The translations under genes and the position numbers were made by a program. DNA of 53,744 nucleotides, taken from NCBI GenBank assembly GCA_900546785.1, contig URED01000010.1, positions 1 to 53,744 on the forward strand, read 5' to 3'. Below the pieces are notes generated by a model. The model was not told where the DNA came from. It did no database searches and saw nothing but the letters and a program-made list of their open reading frames with translations. Positions 32,800 through 41,552 of the stretch are shown here, piece after piece (the first letter of the stretch is position 1; every line of letters starts with the position of its first letter). This DNA is from an uncultured Oscillospiraceae bacterium. GTDB lineage: Bacteria > Bacillota > Clostridia > Oscillospirales > Acutalibacteraceae.

Positions 32800-34020
32800 G
32801 TGAAAATTCTTGTCATTAACTGCGGCAGCTCGTCCCTGAAATTTCAGCTTATCAATATGGACGATGAATCCGTGATCTGCAAGGGTACTATCGAAAGGAT
32901 CGGTCTGCCGATTCAGGGCGGTGAAAAGAACGTTATTTACCATGTCGGCGAAGAAGAGATGGTCTTTGACCGCGAGATTCCGTCACATATCGACGCTTTT
33001 AATACCGTTATGGAGCTTATGACGCAAAGTGATCTAAAGGTTCTTGATTCGCTTGATGAGATAGACGCTGTTGGCCACCGTGTTGTTCAGGGCGGTGAAA
33101 AATATAATAAGAGCGTTTTGTTTGATGAAAATGTTGTGAAAGATGTGGAAAATATGATCCCGCTTGCGCCGCTGCACAATCCGGCAAACCTCCAGGGATA
33201 CGAAGCATGCCTTTCTCTGCTCGGTCCCAAGGTTCCGCAAGTTGCCGTTTTTGATACCGCGTTTCACAGCACCATGCCTCCCATGGCGTATATGTATGCG
33301 CTTCCCTATGAGTATTTTGAAAAATACGGTATCCGCCGTTACGGCTTCCACGGCACCTCCCACAAGTATGTAAGTGAGCGTTGCGCAGAAAGAATGGGCG
33401 TAAATATTGAAAAGATAAAGATGATAACCTGCCACCTCGGCAACGGCTCGTCCATTGCCGCAATCAAATTCGGTAAGGTATTTGATACGTCGATGGGCTT
33501 TACCCCGCTTGACGGCTTTATGATGGGCACTCGCTCCGGCGGCATAGATCCCTCCGTTGTTACGTTTTTACAGCAAAAGCTCAGCCTCACGCCCAAGCAG
33601 GTAGAGGAGATATTGAATAAGCAATCCGGCGTCAGCGCGATCTCCGGCGGCTATTCGGACGACCGCGATATCGTTGCAAAGCAGAATGAAGGCGATGAAA
33701 GAGCCATACTTGCACACGAGATGCAGGCGTATCAGATTGCTAAGTATATCGGCTCCTACGTTGCGGCAATGAACGGCGTTGATGCGATCGTATTCACCGG
33801 AGGTATCGGTGAAAACGGATTCTGGCTCAGGGCAAAGGTTTGTTCTTACCTCGGCTTCCTCGGCGTAAATATCAACCAGTCCGTAAACCAAAAAGCGGTC
33901 AAGGGCGCAGAAGCCGAATTAACGCTTCCGAGCGATAAGGTAAGAGTTTTTGTTCTTGCAACCAATGAAGAGCTTATGATTGCAAGAGATACGAAAGAAA
34001 TCGTTGAAAATTTAAAATAA
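32800..34020 (+). CDS. ackA: Acetate kinase
   Basis: A 406-residue ASKHA-fold kinase converting acetyl phosphate and ADP to acetate and ATP, the last step of acetate fermentation. VINCGSSSLKFQL, GHRVVQGGEKY, FDTAFHSTMP, RYGFHGTSH, THLGNGSS-like CHLGNGSSIAA and FTGGIGENG are all intact. Start codon is GTG at 32800 with GCGGAGGA upstream. The usual partner pta is not adjacent. A small PC4-like gene follows after 19 bases. Confidence 0.97.
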   Translation: MKILVINCGSSSLKFQLINMDDESVICKGTIERIGLPIQGGEKNVIYHVGEEEMVFDREIPSHIDAFNTVMELMTQSDLKVLDSLDEIDAVGHRVVQGGEKYNKSVLFDENVVKDVENMIPLAPLHNPANLQGYEACLSLLGPKVPQVAVFDTAFHSTMPPMAYMYALPYEYFEKYGIRRYGFHGTSHKYVSERCAERMGVNIEKIKMITCHLGNGSSIAAIKFGKVFDTSMGFTPLDGFMMGTRSGGIDPSVVTFLQQKLSLTPKQVEEILNKQSGVSAISGGYSDDRDIVAKQNEGDERAILAHEMQAYQIAKYIGSYVAAMNGVDAIVFTGGIGENGFWLRAKVCSYLGFLGVNINQSVNQKAVKGAEAELTLPSDKVRVFVLATNEELMIARDTKEIVENLK

Positions 34021-34039
34021 TTGAAAAGGAGGAGCTATA

Positions 34040-34255
34040 ATGCCTGAAATCAAATACGAGATCACGGAGCATATCGGCGTTATTTCAGAAACTGCCAGAG
34101 GCTGGACTCGTGAAGTAAATATGATTTCTTGGAACGGCCGCGATCCCAAGATCGACGTAAGAGATTGGTCTCCCGATCACTCCAAAATGAGCAAGGGCCT
34201 GACCTTTACTAAAGAAGAAATCATCGAACTCAAAAAGCTTGTTGATAAGCTTTAA
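34040..34255 (+). CDS. YdbC/PC4-like single-strand nucleic-acid-binding protein
   Basis: A 71-residue protein of the YdbC family, which shares the PC4 transcription coactivator fold and binds single-stranded DNA. Recognised by IKYEITEHIGVIS, MISWNGRDPKIDVRDWSPDH and KGLTFTKEE. AAAAGGAGGAG precedes the ATG. It lies directly after ackA and before a weak terminator, probably on the ackA transcript, though nothing links the two functions. Confidence 0.88.
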   Translation: MPEIKYEITEHIGVISETARGWTREVNMISWNGRDPKIDVRDWSPDHSKMSKGLTFTKEEIIELKKLVDKL

Positions 34256-34266
34256 TTAAAATTTTT

Positions 34267-34306
34267 AAGGGCAGCTTAAATAAGTTTAGGTTGCCCTTGA
34301 AATTTT
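34267..34306 (+). terminator. Weak terminator after the YdbC-like gene
   Basis: AAGGGCA (34267-34273) pairs with TGCCCTT (34292-34298), with inner TTAAA/TTTA pairing, followed by GAAATTTTG. The 3' side overlaps the -35 of the alaS promoter. Confidence 0.6.
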
Positions 34307-34324
34307 GTTTAAGAAGTTTATAAT
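34297..34324 (+). promoter_or_regulatory. Promoter of alaS
   Basis: TTGAAA (34297-34302) and a perfect TATAAT (34319-34324), spacing 16. Unlike many clostridial tRNA synthetase genes there is no room for a T-box before the start at 34363. Confidence 0.75.
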
Positions 34325-34338
34325 ATCATTGTGATATT
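34322..34338. repeat. Inverted repeat over the alaS promoter -10/+1, possible operator
   Basis: AATATCA (34322-34328) and TGATATT (34332-34338) form a perfect 7-bp inverted repeat with a TTG spacer. It overlaps the end of the -10 and the expected transcription start, where a repressor would block the promoter. No known operator consensus is recognised. Confidence 0.4.
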
Positions 34339-34362
34339 CAGAATATAGAGGAAGTAAATTAA

Positions 34363-36990
34363 ATGGAATGGACATCTTTAAACGATCTCAGAGAAAAATA
34401 TCTGTCATTTTTTGAAAGCAAGGGGCATTTAAGACTGCCAAGCTTTTCCCTTGTTCCCGAAAATGACAAAAGCCTGCTCCTTATCAATTCCGGCATGGCT
34501 CCAATGAAAAAGTATTTTACGGGCGAGGTCACACCGCCCTCCAAGCGCGTTACCACTTGTCAGAAATGTATCAGAACGCCTGATATAGAAAGAGTCGGCA
34601 AAACAGCGCGTCACGGCACATATTTTGAGATGCTCGGCAATTTCAGCTTCGGTGATTATTTTAAGCATGAAGCGGTTGCATGGGCATGGGAGTTCTGCAC
34701 AAAGGTCCTTGAAATGCCTGTGGACAAGCTTTGGGTTACCATCTATGAAAATGATGACGAAGCTTATGATATCTGGACGAAAGAGATCGGCGTGGATCCC
34801 TCCCATATCGTAAGGCTCGGCAAGGAAGATAATTTCTGGGAGCACGGGCAGGGGCCTTGCGGTCCGTGCAGCGAGATCTATTTTGACCGCGGCGAAAAAT
34901 ACGGCTGCGGCAAGCCGGATTGCGCGCCCGGCTGCGATTGCGACAGATATACGGAATTCTGGAATAATGTATTCAGCCAGTTTAATAATGACGGAAACGG
35001 CAATTATACAGAGCTTGCGCAAAAGAATATAGATACCGGAATGGGCCTTGAAAGGCTTGCCTGCATCTTGCAGGGCGTTGATAACCTGTTTGAGGTGGAT
35101 ACCGTTCAGAATATTATGAAAAAAATATCTGAGATCGCCGGTGTTAAGTATCATGAAGATGAAAGGAAAGACGTTTCACTTCGCGTTATCACCGATCATA
35201 TCCGTTCGTCCGTATTTATGATCGGCGACGGGGTTATTCCTTCCAATTCCGGCAGGGGATACGTGCTCAGAAGGCTTATCAGAAGAGCTTGCCGCCACGG
35301 GCGGCTTCTTGGTGTAAACGAGCCGTTCCTCTATAAGGTAGCCGATACGGTCATTGACGAAAATGTTTGCGAGTATGATTATCTTGAATCTAAAAGAGAG
35401 ATCATTCGCAAGGTCATTGAGGCGGAGGAAAAGTCTTTCGGCAAAACGATCGATGCCGGCCTTTCGCTGCTTGAAGAGTATATCGATCACATGGAGGGCA
35501 ATGTCTTTTCCGGTGAAGACGCATTCAAGCTTAACGATACGTACGGCTTCCCGCTTGATTTGACCAAGGATATTCTGGAGGAACGCGGCATTACCGTTGA
35601 TGAAGATAAATTCAACGCGCTTCTTGCCAACCAGAAATCCACTGCCCGTGCCGCAAGAAAAGACGCCGGCGCCGACGCATGGAAGAATGAATCTGTTAAA
35701 TTGGATTGCGCTGCAACCGTGTTTACAGGCTATACGGATTTTGATTCAGAAGCAACCGTTCTTGCGCTTGTAAATTCAAAGGGTGAGCTTTGCGATATGC
35801 TCGGCGCGGGTGACGACGGCATCGTTGTTTTGGACAGAACACCGTTCTATGCGCTTTCCGGCGGTCAGGTAGGGGACAGCGGCGTTATTAAATCGGGTGA
35901 CAATGTATTTATCGTTGCCGATACTACAAAAAACGCAGACGGCGTTTATCTGCATAAGGGCAGCGTTTCTCACGGCATTATCAGTAAGGGTGACAGCATT
36001 ACGGCTTCTCTCAACGAAAAGCGCCGTGAAGCGATTATGAAAAATCATACGGCGGCGCATTTGTTACAGGCTGCCCTTCGCGAAGTGCTCGGCTCCCATG
36101 TGGAGCAGGCGGGTCAGCTTGTGAATGAGCATGAGGTAAGATTTGATTTTACGCATTTTAACCCCATGACTGCGGAGGAGATCGGCAAGGTCGAATATCT
36201 TGTAAATGATTTCATTATGAAATCCGTGCCGGTGGAGATGAAAGAAATGCCGATAGACGAAGCAAAAAAACTCGGCGCTATGATGCTTTTCGGCGAGAAA
36301 TACGGCGACATTGTCCGCGTTGTTAAGGCAGGGGATTTTTCCCTTGAATTCTGCGGAGGCACCCATGTTTCCAACAGCGGTCAGATCGGTCTGTTCAAGA
36401 TTATATCGGAATCCTCTGTGGCTGCGGGAGTAAGGCGAATTCAGGCTGTTACAGGCTTCGGGCTTCTTAAATATCTAAATACCGGGGAAGCGATTTTGAA
36501 AACGCTTTCCGCAGTGTTGAAAACAGGCGAGAATGAGCTTGAAAAGCGCGTTACCGCCGTTATGAATGAGATACACGATAAGGATAAAACGATTCAAAAT
36601 TTGAATGTTGAAATATCAAAGCTTAAAAGTGCGGACGCATTCTCAAAGCCGGTGGAAATTGGCGGTCTTAACGTTTATGTTGGCAGAGTAGACGGCTCAA
36701 CACCAGATGCGCTTCGTAAAATGGGCGATGAGCTCAAGAAAAAAGGGGAGAATACAATCGGCGTTATTGCCGGCGTAACGGGCGATAAAGCTTCCATTGT
36801 TGCCGTATGTGCTCCCGACGCCGTTGCAAACGGCGTCAAAGCCGGTGATCTTGTGCGAGAGATCGCAAAGCTTGCAGGCGGCGGCGGCGGCGGTCGACCG
36901 GATTCCGCAATGGCGGGCGCTAAAGATATTTCCAAGTTGGACGATGCACTTAAAAAAGTAAACGATATAGTTTCTTCCATGTTGAAATAA
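34363..36990 (+). CDS. alaS: Alanine--tRNA ligase
   Basis: An 875-residue class II synthetase charging tRNA-Ala. The catalytic domain opens LREKYLSFFESKGHLRLPSF with SGMAPMKKYFTGE and ERVGKTARHGTYFEMLGNFSFGDY; the editing domain has the zinc-binding HTAAHLLQAALRE and CGGTHVSNSG; the glycine-rich C-terminal DHHA1 domain (GGGGGGRPDSAMAGA) is intact. Full length. The CGCPDCAPGCDCD-like Cys-rich insert (KPDCAPGCDCDRY) is seen in many bacterial AlaRS. Followed after 12 bases by a HIT protein gene. Confidence 0.97.
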   Translation: MEWTSLNDLREKYLSFFESKGHLRLPSFSLVPENDKSLLLINSGMAPMKKYFTGEVTPPSKRVTTCQKCIRTPDIERVGKTARHGTYFEMLGNFSFGDYFKHEAVAWAWEFCTKVLEMPVDKLWVTIYENDDEAYDIWTKEIGVDPSHIVRLGKEDNFWEHGQGPCGPCSEIYFDRGEKYGCGKPDCAPGCDCDRYTEFWNNVFSQFNNDGNGNYTELAQKNIDTGMGLERLACILQGVDNLFEVDTVQNIMKKISEIAGVKYHEDERKDVSLRVITDHIRSSVFMIGDGVIPSNSGRGYVLRRLIRRACRHGRLLGVNEPFLYKVADTVIDENVCEYDYLESKREIIRKVIEAEEKSFGKTIDAGLSLLEEYIDHMEGNVFSGEDAFKLNDTYGFPLDLTKDILEERGITVDEDKFNALLANQKSTARAARKDAGADAWKNESVKLDCAATVFTGYTDFDSEATVLALVNSKGELCDMLGAGDDGIVVLDRTPFYALSGGQVGDSGVIKSGDNVFIVADTTKNADGVYLHKGSVSHGIISKGDSITASLNEKRREAIMKNHTAAHLLQAALREVLGSHVEQAGQLVNEHEVRFDFTHFNPMTAEEIGKVEYLVNDFIMKSVPVEMKEMPIDEAKKLGAMMLFGEKYGDIVRVVKAGDFSLEFCGGTHVSNSGQIGLFKIISESSVAAGVRRIQAVTGFGLLKYLNTGEAILKTLSAVLKTGENELEKRVTAVMNEIHDKDKTIQNLNVEISKLKSADAFSKPVEIGGLNVYVGRVDGSTPDALRKMGDELKKKGENTIGVIAGVTGDKASIVAVCAPDAVANGVKAGDLVREIAKLAGGGGGGRPDSAMAGAKDISKLDDALKKVNDIVSSMLK

Positions 36991-37002
36991 GAGGTGATGA
37001 AT

Positions 37003-37335
37003 ATGTGTTTGTTCTGTGAAATAATCAACGGTAATATTCCCGGTGAGAAAGTTTATGAGGACGATATGATATGCGCGTTTAAAGACGTAAATCCTGTTGC
37101 GCCGGTGCATATTCTTGTTGTTCCGAAGCTCCATATAGAAAGCGTTAACGAGATCTCCGGGGAGAATTCAAAATACGTTGCACACATCTTTGAAAAGATC
37201 CCGGAGATTGCAAAATCGCAGGGTATAGAAAGCTACAGGATCATCAATAACTGCGGCAAAGACGCAGGGCAGTCCGTTATGCACCTGCATTTTCACCTTA
37301 TAGGCGGTATGGAACTTGGAGAAAAAATATTATGA
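37003..37335 (+). CDS. HIT-family nucleotide-binding protein (Hint-like)
   Basis: A 110-residue histidine triad hydrolase or transferase. The HLHFHLIGG triad is near the C-terminus, and the start CLFCEIINGNIPGEKVYED is standard. ATG 37003 has GAGGTGA at 6-base spacing; longer starts would overlap that site. Hint enzymes cleave aminoacyl-adenylates such as Ala-AMP, so its place right after alaS is suggestive of clearing synthetase by-products. Confidence 0.93.
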   Translation: MCLFCEIINGNIPGEKVYEDDMICAFKDVNPVAPVHILVVPKLHIESVNEISGENSKYVAHIFEKIPEIAKSQGIESYRIINNCGKDAGQSVMHLHFHLIGGMELGEKIL

Positions 37336-37874
37336 GCAGTGAATATTACACCTTAAAAATAGCCGGTCTTGAAAGGAAATTAAAAAAGTTTCCCGTAAGC
37401 GATAAGCTTGATATTGCCGCATTTATTCTCTTCGGTGATGTGGAATTAACAGAGCACTGCGCAAAGGAACTGTTAAAAAGAGTGCCTGACTTTGATTACA
37501 TATTAACGCCGGAGGCAAAAAGTATCCCGCTTGCGTATGAAATGAGCAGATTGAGCGGTAAAAAGTATATCGTTATCAGAAAAAGCGTTAAAGTTTATAT
37601 GGATAACCCCGTTGAGATAAGCGAATCTTCAATAACCACAAAAGGAACGCAAAAGCTTTATCTCGGCCATGAGGACGGCGATCTTTTAAAAGGCAGTAAG
37701 GTTTTGATCGTAGATGACGTTATTTCTACCGGTGAATCGCTTGCAGCGTGCCAAAAGGTTGCGGATGCTTTCGGCGCCGTTACCGTTGCTTGCTGCGCCC
37801 CTCTTGCAGAGGGCGATGCCGCGGAGAGATCCGATATTATTTATCTTGAAAAATTACCTCTGTTCTTTAAATAA
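37332..37874 (+). CDS. Phosphoribosyltransferase (adenine phosphoribosyltransferase-like)
   Basis: A 180-residue type I phosphoribosyltransferase. The PRPP-binding loop is VLIVDDVISTGESLAA, and the substrate side has LTPEAKSIPLAYEMSRLSGKKYIVIRK, closest to adenine or xanthine PRTases. The N-terminal hood differs from canonical Apt (SEYYTLKIAGLERKLKKFPV), so the base specificity is uncertain. The start overlaps the HIT gene stop as ATGA. Confidence 0.82.
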   Translation: MSSEYYTLKIAGLERKLKKFPVSDKLDIAAFILFGDVELTEHCAKELLKRVPDFDYILTPEAKSIPLAYEMSRLSGKKYIVIRKSVKVYMDNPVEISESSITTKGTQKLYLGHEDGDLLKGSKVLIVDDVISTGESLAACQKVADAFGAVTVACCAPLAEGDAAERSDIIYLEKLPLFFK

Positions 37875-37904
37875 AGTTGATTTTGCAAAACTTATTGAAT
37901 TATT

Positions 37905-37941
37905 AAACCCTCAAAGGTCATACTACCTTTGAGGGTTTTTT
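37905..37941 (+). terminator. Terminator of the alaS operon
   Basis: AAACCCTCAAAGG (37905-37917) pairs perfectly with CCTTTGAGGGTTT (37926-37938), followed by more T. Confidence 0.93.
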
Positions 37942-37996
37942 ATAGAAAAATACTATATAAAATTAATACAATAATTATTAAGGCTGTGGAATTGAT

Positions 37997-38953
37997 ATGT
38001 ATTCAAATCATTTTCAAGACAGTAAAAAAGTAGCTGTTGTCGGCGTTGGCATGGTTGGCATGAGCTATGCGTATGCTTTGCTGAACCAAAATATATGCGA
38101 TGAGCTTTGCCTCATTGATATCAATAAGGAGCGTGCGGAGGGGGAAGCGATGGACCTTTCACACGGTCTGCCGTTTGCTCCCAGCAGTATGAAGATCTAT
38201 TCAGGTAATTATAAGGACTGCACCAATATGGATCTGATCGTGATCTGCGCCGGCGCTCCGCAGCTTGAGGGGGAAACAAGGCGCGATCTTTTACAGAAAA
38301 ACTATAAGGTTTTCAAAACGATCGTGAAGCCTATTGTTGAAAACGACTTTAAAGGCATTTTTCTTGTTGCAAGCAATCCGGTAGATGTTATGACAAAAGC
38401 TGTGCTCGATCTTTCCGGCTTTCCTCCCGAAAGGGTCATAGGATCCGGAACTTCGCTTGATACCGCAAGGCTGCGGTATATGATGGGCGATTATTTTAAG
38501 GTCAATCCCCGCAATGTTCACGCATATGTTATGGGCGAGCACGGCGATTCGGAATTCGTTGCATGGAGCAGCGCAATGCTCTCCGTTCTCCCGATCAGAG
38601 AGCTTGAATCGCATAACGAGCAAAGAATGGCGGATCTTGATGAGATCGCCGTAAACGTTCGTGATTCTGCATATAAGATCATCAAGGCAAAAAGAGCAAC
38701 GTACTACGGCATCGGCATGGTTCTTGCAAGATTATCAAGGGCGATATTAAATGATGAGAATTCTATTTTCACCGTTTCCGCTTACCTTAACGGCGAATAC
38801 TCGCATGAAGGGTTATATATCGGCGTTCCGGCGTTGATCAACAGGAGCGGCGTCAGAAAGATACTTGAGATCCCGCTTGATGATGATGAAAAGCAGAAAT
38901 TCGCTGCTTCTGCGCAGGTCATTACGGAAATGTTAGATGAGATCGGTTCCTGA
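37997..38953 (+). CDS. ldh: L-lactate dehydrogenase
   Basis: A 318-residue NAD-dependent enzyme reducing pyruvate to L-lactate. The Rossmann loop VVGVGMVGMSYA, the specificity segment GAPQLEGETRRDLL (Gln in the position that selects pyruvate; malate dehydrogenases have Arg), and the catalytic His in GEHGDSE are visible. It is monocistronic and ends at a hairpin shared with the convergent rex operon. Lactate dehydrogenase is a common Rex target, but I found no convincing Rex operator just upstream. Confidence 0.94.
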   Translation: MYSNHFQDSKKVAVVGVGMVGMSYAYALLNQNICDELCLIDINKERAEGEAMDLSHGLPFAPSSMKIYSGNYKDCTNMDLIVICAGAPQLEGETRRDLLQKNYKVFKTIVKPIVENDFKGIFLVASNPVDVMTKAVLDLSGFPPERVIGSGTSLDTARLRYMMGDYFKVNPRNVHAYVMGEHGDSEFVAWSSAMLSVLPIRELESHNEQRMADLDEIAVNVRDSAYKIIKAKRATYYGIGMVLARLSRAILNDENSIFTVSAYLNGEYSHEGLYIGVPALINRSGVRKILEIPLDDDEKQKFAASAQVITEMLDEIGS

Positions 38954-38967
38954 AAAAAACACAAGTA

Positions 38968-39000
38968 TACCCCGCTTGAAAACGGCTTTCAGGCGGGGTA
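38968..39000. terminator. Hairpin between ldh and the rex operon, terminator for either strand
   Basis: TACCCCGC (38968-38975) pairs with GCGGGGTA (38993-39000), with inner TGAAA/TTTCA pairing. There is AAAAT on the plus side; on the minus strand the hairpin is followed, after ACTTG, by G and a run of T. Confidence 0.65.
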
Positions 39001-39008
39001 AAATTATG

Positions 39009-39695
39009 TTACTGATTATTTTCAAGCAGATATGTACCGCTTGCAAGTACGGCAATTGCGTAGTTGCCGAATTTAAAAAACTGCTTTACCGGTTCCTCAA
39101 ATGTAAGATAATCCGAAACGGTAAGATTATTCCCGTCTATCTTTCTAACCATATTTGTAGATGCGCAAACATATATTTCACCGTTGTCAACGGAAATATG
39201 TGTAGGCTTTACAAAAGTGGAAGCGTCTTTGCCGCCTATTCGCAGATCGACCTGCATGGTTTGGCAGGAGTAGCGTATGGCGCAGCTCTCGGCAGGGCAT
39301 ATACACCAAAAATATTTACCGTCAAGTGAAAGCGAATTGACCGTTTCATCATGGTATTTAAAATATCCGCTCCACGTCAGTTCTCCGTCCCTGTCAAAGA
39401 TACCCGCTTCGCCGTTTGGATAGATTACAAGCACGCGCCTGTCGTACAGAATTGCAGCGCTGCACTGAACAAAATTCGGAATGATCTCGCTTATCTTTTC
39501 AAACGAAGAACCGAATTTTTTAAAAAGATAAGCTTTTTTTGTAAGCACTTCAAGCGCTTTTTTTTCAAAATCAACAACGCTGTACTTTGCTTTGAACTGA
39601 TTTGTGTTTAATATCGGATTTTTTTCTACGATCACAGCTTTGTTCTCGTCATATCTTAAAACATCTACGATTTCCTTAGTGCTTATTCTTATCAA
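39009..39695 (-). CDS. Unknown propeller-like protein encoded after rex
   Basis: A 228-residue cytoplasmic protein with no signal peptide or membrane segment. It is built of short beta strands with repeated patterns such as VLVIYPNGEAGIFDRDGELTW, GEIYVCASTNMVRKIDGN and GNYAIAVLASGTYLLENN, resembling the blades of a small WD40/PQQ-like propeller. I cannot name a family. Start is TTG at 39695 with GGAGG formed inside the last rex codons, so it is coupled to rex. Its placement at the end of the acn-icd-rex operon suggests a link to redox or central metabolism, but function is unknown. Confidence 0.65.
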   Translation of the reverse strand: MIRISTKEIVDVLRYDENKAVIVEKNPILNTNQFKAKYSVVDFEKKALEVLTKKAYLFKKFGSSFEKISEIIPNFVQCSAAILYDRRVLVIYPNGEAGIFDRDGELTWSGYFKYHDETVNSLSLDGKYFWCICPAESCAIRYSCQTMQVDLRIGGKDASTFVKPTHISVDNGEIYVCASTNMVRKIDGNNLTVSDYLTFEEPVKQFFKFGNYAIAVLASGTYLLENNQ

Positions 39696-39697
39696 GA

Positions 39698-40333
39698 TTA
39701 AACCTCCGATGAAGTAAGATATCCAAGAGTCATGAGGCTGTCCGTCAGATGCACGTTTTCTACCAGCACCTCAGGGTGAGCCATGGCAATATCATAGTTG
39801 CTGAAATTCCAAAAGCTTTTGACCCCAAGATTGATAAGCAGATCGGTCAGTTCCCTCATATCGTTTGAGGGAATGCAGATCACAGCGCAAAGCGGTTTGT
39901 TATCTATGCAAAAATTTTCAATATATTCAATATTACGCACGGGTATGCCTTTTATCATTTTGCCGCATATCGCTTCATTCTTATCAAAAATTCCTATCAC
40001 CTTAAAGCCGCTGTTTACGCTGAATATCTTGTTGCAAACGGCTTTTCCCAGGTTGCCGGCGCCGATCAGTATCGTTTTGCGCTCCTTTTCAACGCCCAGA
40101 ATCTCGCCGATCTTGCTATGCAGCTCAGGCACGTTATAACCGTAGCCCTGCTGGCCGAAACCGCCGAAGCAGTTAAAATCGTGGCGGATCTGCGAGGCGG
40201 TAAGTCCCATTCTGTTTGCAAGCTCCTTGGAGCTGATTCTGACGATGCCGTTTTCTTTAAGGCTTTGAAGAAATCTGTAATATCTTGGCAGTCGTTTTAT
40301 TACGGATATTGATATTTCCTCTTTTTTATCCAT
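39698..40333 (-). CDS. rex: Redox-sensing transcriptional repressor Rex
   Basis: A 211-residue repressor that binds DNA when the NADH/NAD ratio is low and releases it when NADH rises, typically controlling fermentation genes. The winged-helix domain (residues 1-80) has VIKRLPRYYRFL and SSKELANRMGLTASQIRHDF; the NAD-binding loop GAGNLG is at 91-96. AAGAGGT precedes the ATG. It lies 23 bases after icd in the same direction and two bases before an unknown gene. Rex is usually monocistronic or beside groES or butyrate genes, so this setting is unusual. Confidence 0.95.
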   Translation of the reverse strand: MDKKEEISISVIKRLPRYYRFLQSLKENGIVRISSKELANRMGLTASQIRHDFNCFGGFGQQGYGYNVPELHSKIGEILGVEKERKTILIGAGNLGKAVCNKIFSVNSGFKVIGIFDKNEAICGKMIKGIPVRNIEYIENFCIDNKPLCAVICIPSNDMRELTDLLINLGVKSFWNFSNYDIAMAHPEVLVENVHLTDSLMTLGYLTSSEV

Positions 40334-40356
40334 TTTATTACCTCTTAAATGATCAG

Positions 40357-41535
40357 TTATTTTGTCATTTCGGTTATAGTATCCATAACATAATTTCCGA
40401 ATTCTTCACAGGTGCAGCCGGTGTCGCGGCCTGTGATCGTAAGCTTCTTTTCTTCAAACATACATTTGTCAAGCGCTTTTTCAAGTGCGTACGCCTTATC
40501 CTGATAGCCAATGTATGAAAGCAGCATTACAGACGCTCTCAGCATGCTGCACGGGTCTGCATATTTGCCTCTGCCCTCTGTTATCATTCTGGGTGCCGAG
40601 CCGTGGATAGCCTCAAACATGGCGTATTTCTTGCCGATGTTTGCAGAGCCGGCAGTACCAACGCCGCCCTGGAATTCCGCAGCTTCATCCGTAATGATAT
40701 CGCCGTACAGGTTTGGAAGAACGAACACCTTGAAATCCTTTCTTCTGTTCGGGTCGATCAGCTTTGCCGTTGTTATATCCACGTACCAGTCGTCGGTTAC
40801 GATGCCCGGATACTCCTCTCCGATCTTTTTTGCCGTGTTCAGGAATTTGCCGTCTGTTGTCTTAATGATATTTGCCTTGGTTATGATCGAAACTTTGCCT
40901 TTATTGTTCTTCCTTGCGTATTCATAGGCAAGGCGAGCGATCCTTTCGCAGCCCTCCTGCGTTGCAACCGTGAAATCAACGGCAAGATCATCGGTGATGT
41001 TCACACCGTAAGAGCCGACGGCATATCCGCCCTCCGTGTTTTCTCTGAAGAACGTCCAGTCGATTCCTTCTTCGGGTACGCGAACAGGGCGCATATTGGC
41101 AAATAGGTCAAGTTCTTTTCTCATGGCAACATTGGCGGATTCCACATTCGGCCAGCCGTCTCCCTGACGGGGAGTAGTTGTTGGGCCTTTTAATATAACG
41201 TGACATGCCTTCAGTTCTTCGAGCACGTCATCCGGAATCGCTTTCAGGCATTTGGCACGGTTTTCGATCGTAAGGCCGTCAATCTCTTTGAATTCCACCT
41301 TGCCGGATGCAACTTCGTCCTTAAGCAGAAAGGCAAGCACTCTCTCGCTTTCTTTTGTGATGACCGGGCCGATACCGTCGCCGCCGCATATACCGATAAT
41401 GATTTTGTCAAGCTTTTGATAATCAACAAATTCATTATCTTCTTTGATTTTTTTTGCTCTTGCAAGCTGCCCCTCCATAAGGGTTCTGAATTGTTCAACC
41501 GCCTTGTCTATAGCAAGCTTTTCATTATTATCCAT
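40357..41535 (-). CDS. icd: Isocitrate dehydrogenase (NAD or NADP)
   Basis: A 392-residue member of the isocitrate/isopropylmalate dehydrogenase family, converting isocitrate to 2-oxoglutarate. GGDGIGPVITKE, NMRPVRVPEEGIDWTFFREN, the Lys/Tyr region YGVNI and the metal-binding NLYGDIITDEAAEFQGG block are present. The cofactor region (IHGSAPRMITEGRGKYADP) fits neither the standard NADP nor NAD E. coli pattern, so cofactor is open. ATG 41535 was chosen over an upstream GTG that overlaps the AAAGGAG ribosome-binding site. Pairing with aconitase rules out leuB function. Confidence 0.9.
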   Translation of the reverse strand: MDNNEKLAIDKAVEQFRTLMEGQLARAKKIKEDNEFVDYQKLDKIIIGICGGDGIGPVITKESERVLAFLLKDEVASGKVEFKEIDGLTIENRAKCLKAIPDDVLEELKACHVILKGPTTTPRQGDGWPNVESANVAMRKELDLFANMRPVRVPEEGIDWTFFRENTEGGYAVGSYGVNITDDLAVDFTVATQEGCERIARLAYEYARKNNKGKVSIITKANIIKTTDGKFLNTAKKIGEEYPGIVTDDWYVDITTAKLIDPNRRKDFKVFVLPNLYGDIITDEAAEFQGGVGTAGSANIGKKYAMFEAIHGSAPRMITEGRGKYADPCSMLRASVMLLSYIGYQDKAYALEKALDKCMFEEKKLTITGRDTGCTCEEFGNYVMDTITEMTK

Positions 41536-41552
41536 CGTATGATTCACTCCTT

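Noticed and set aside
37942..37996. Search for a Rex operator upstream of ldh
   Set aside because: No TTGTTAA/TTAACAA or TTGTGA/TCACAA pair is present; the stretch is simply AT-rich.
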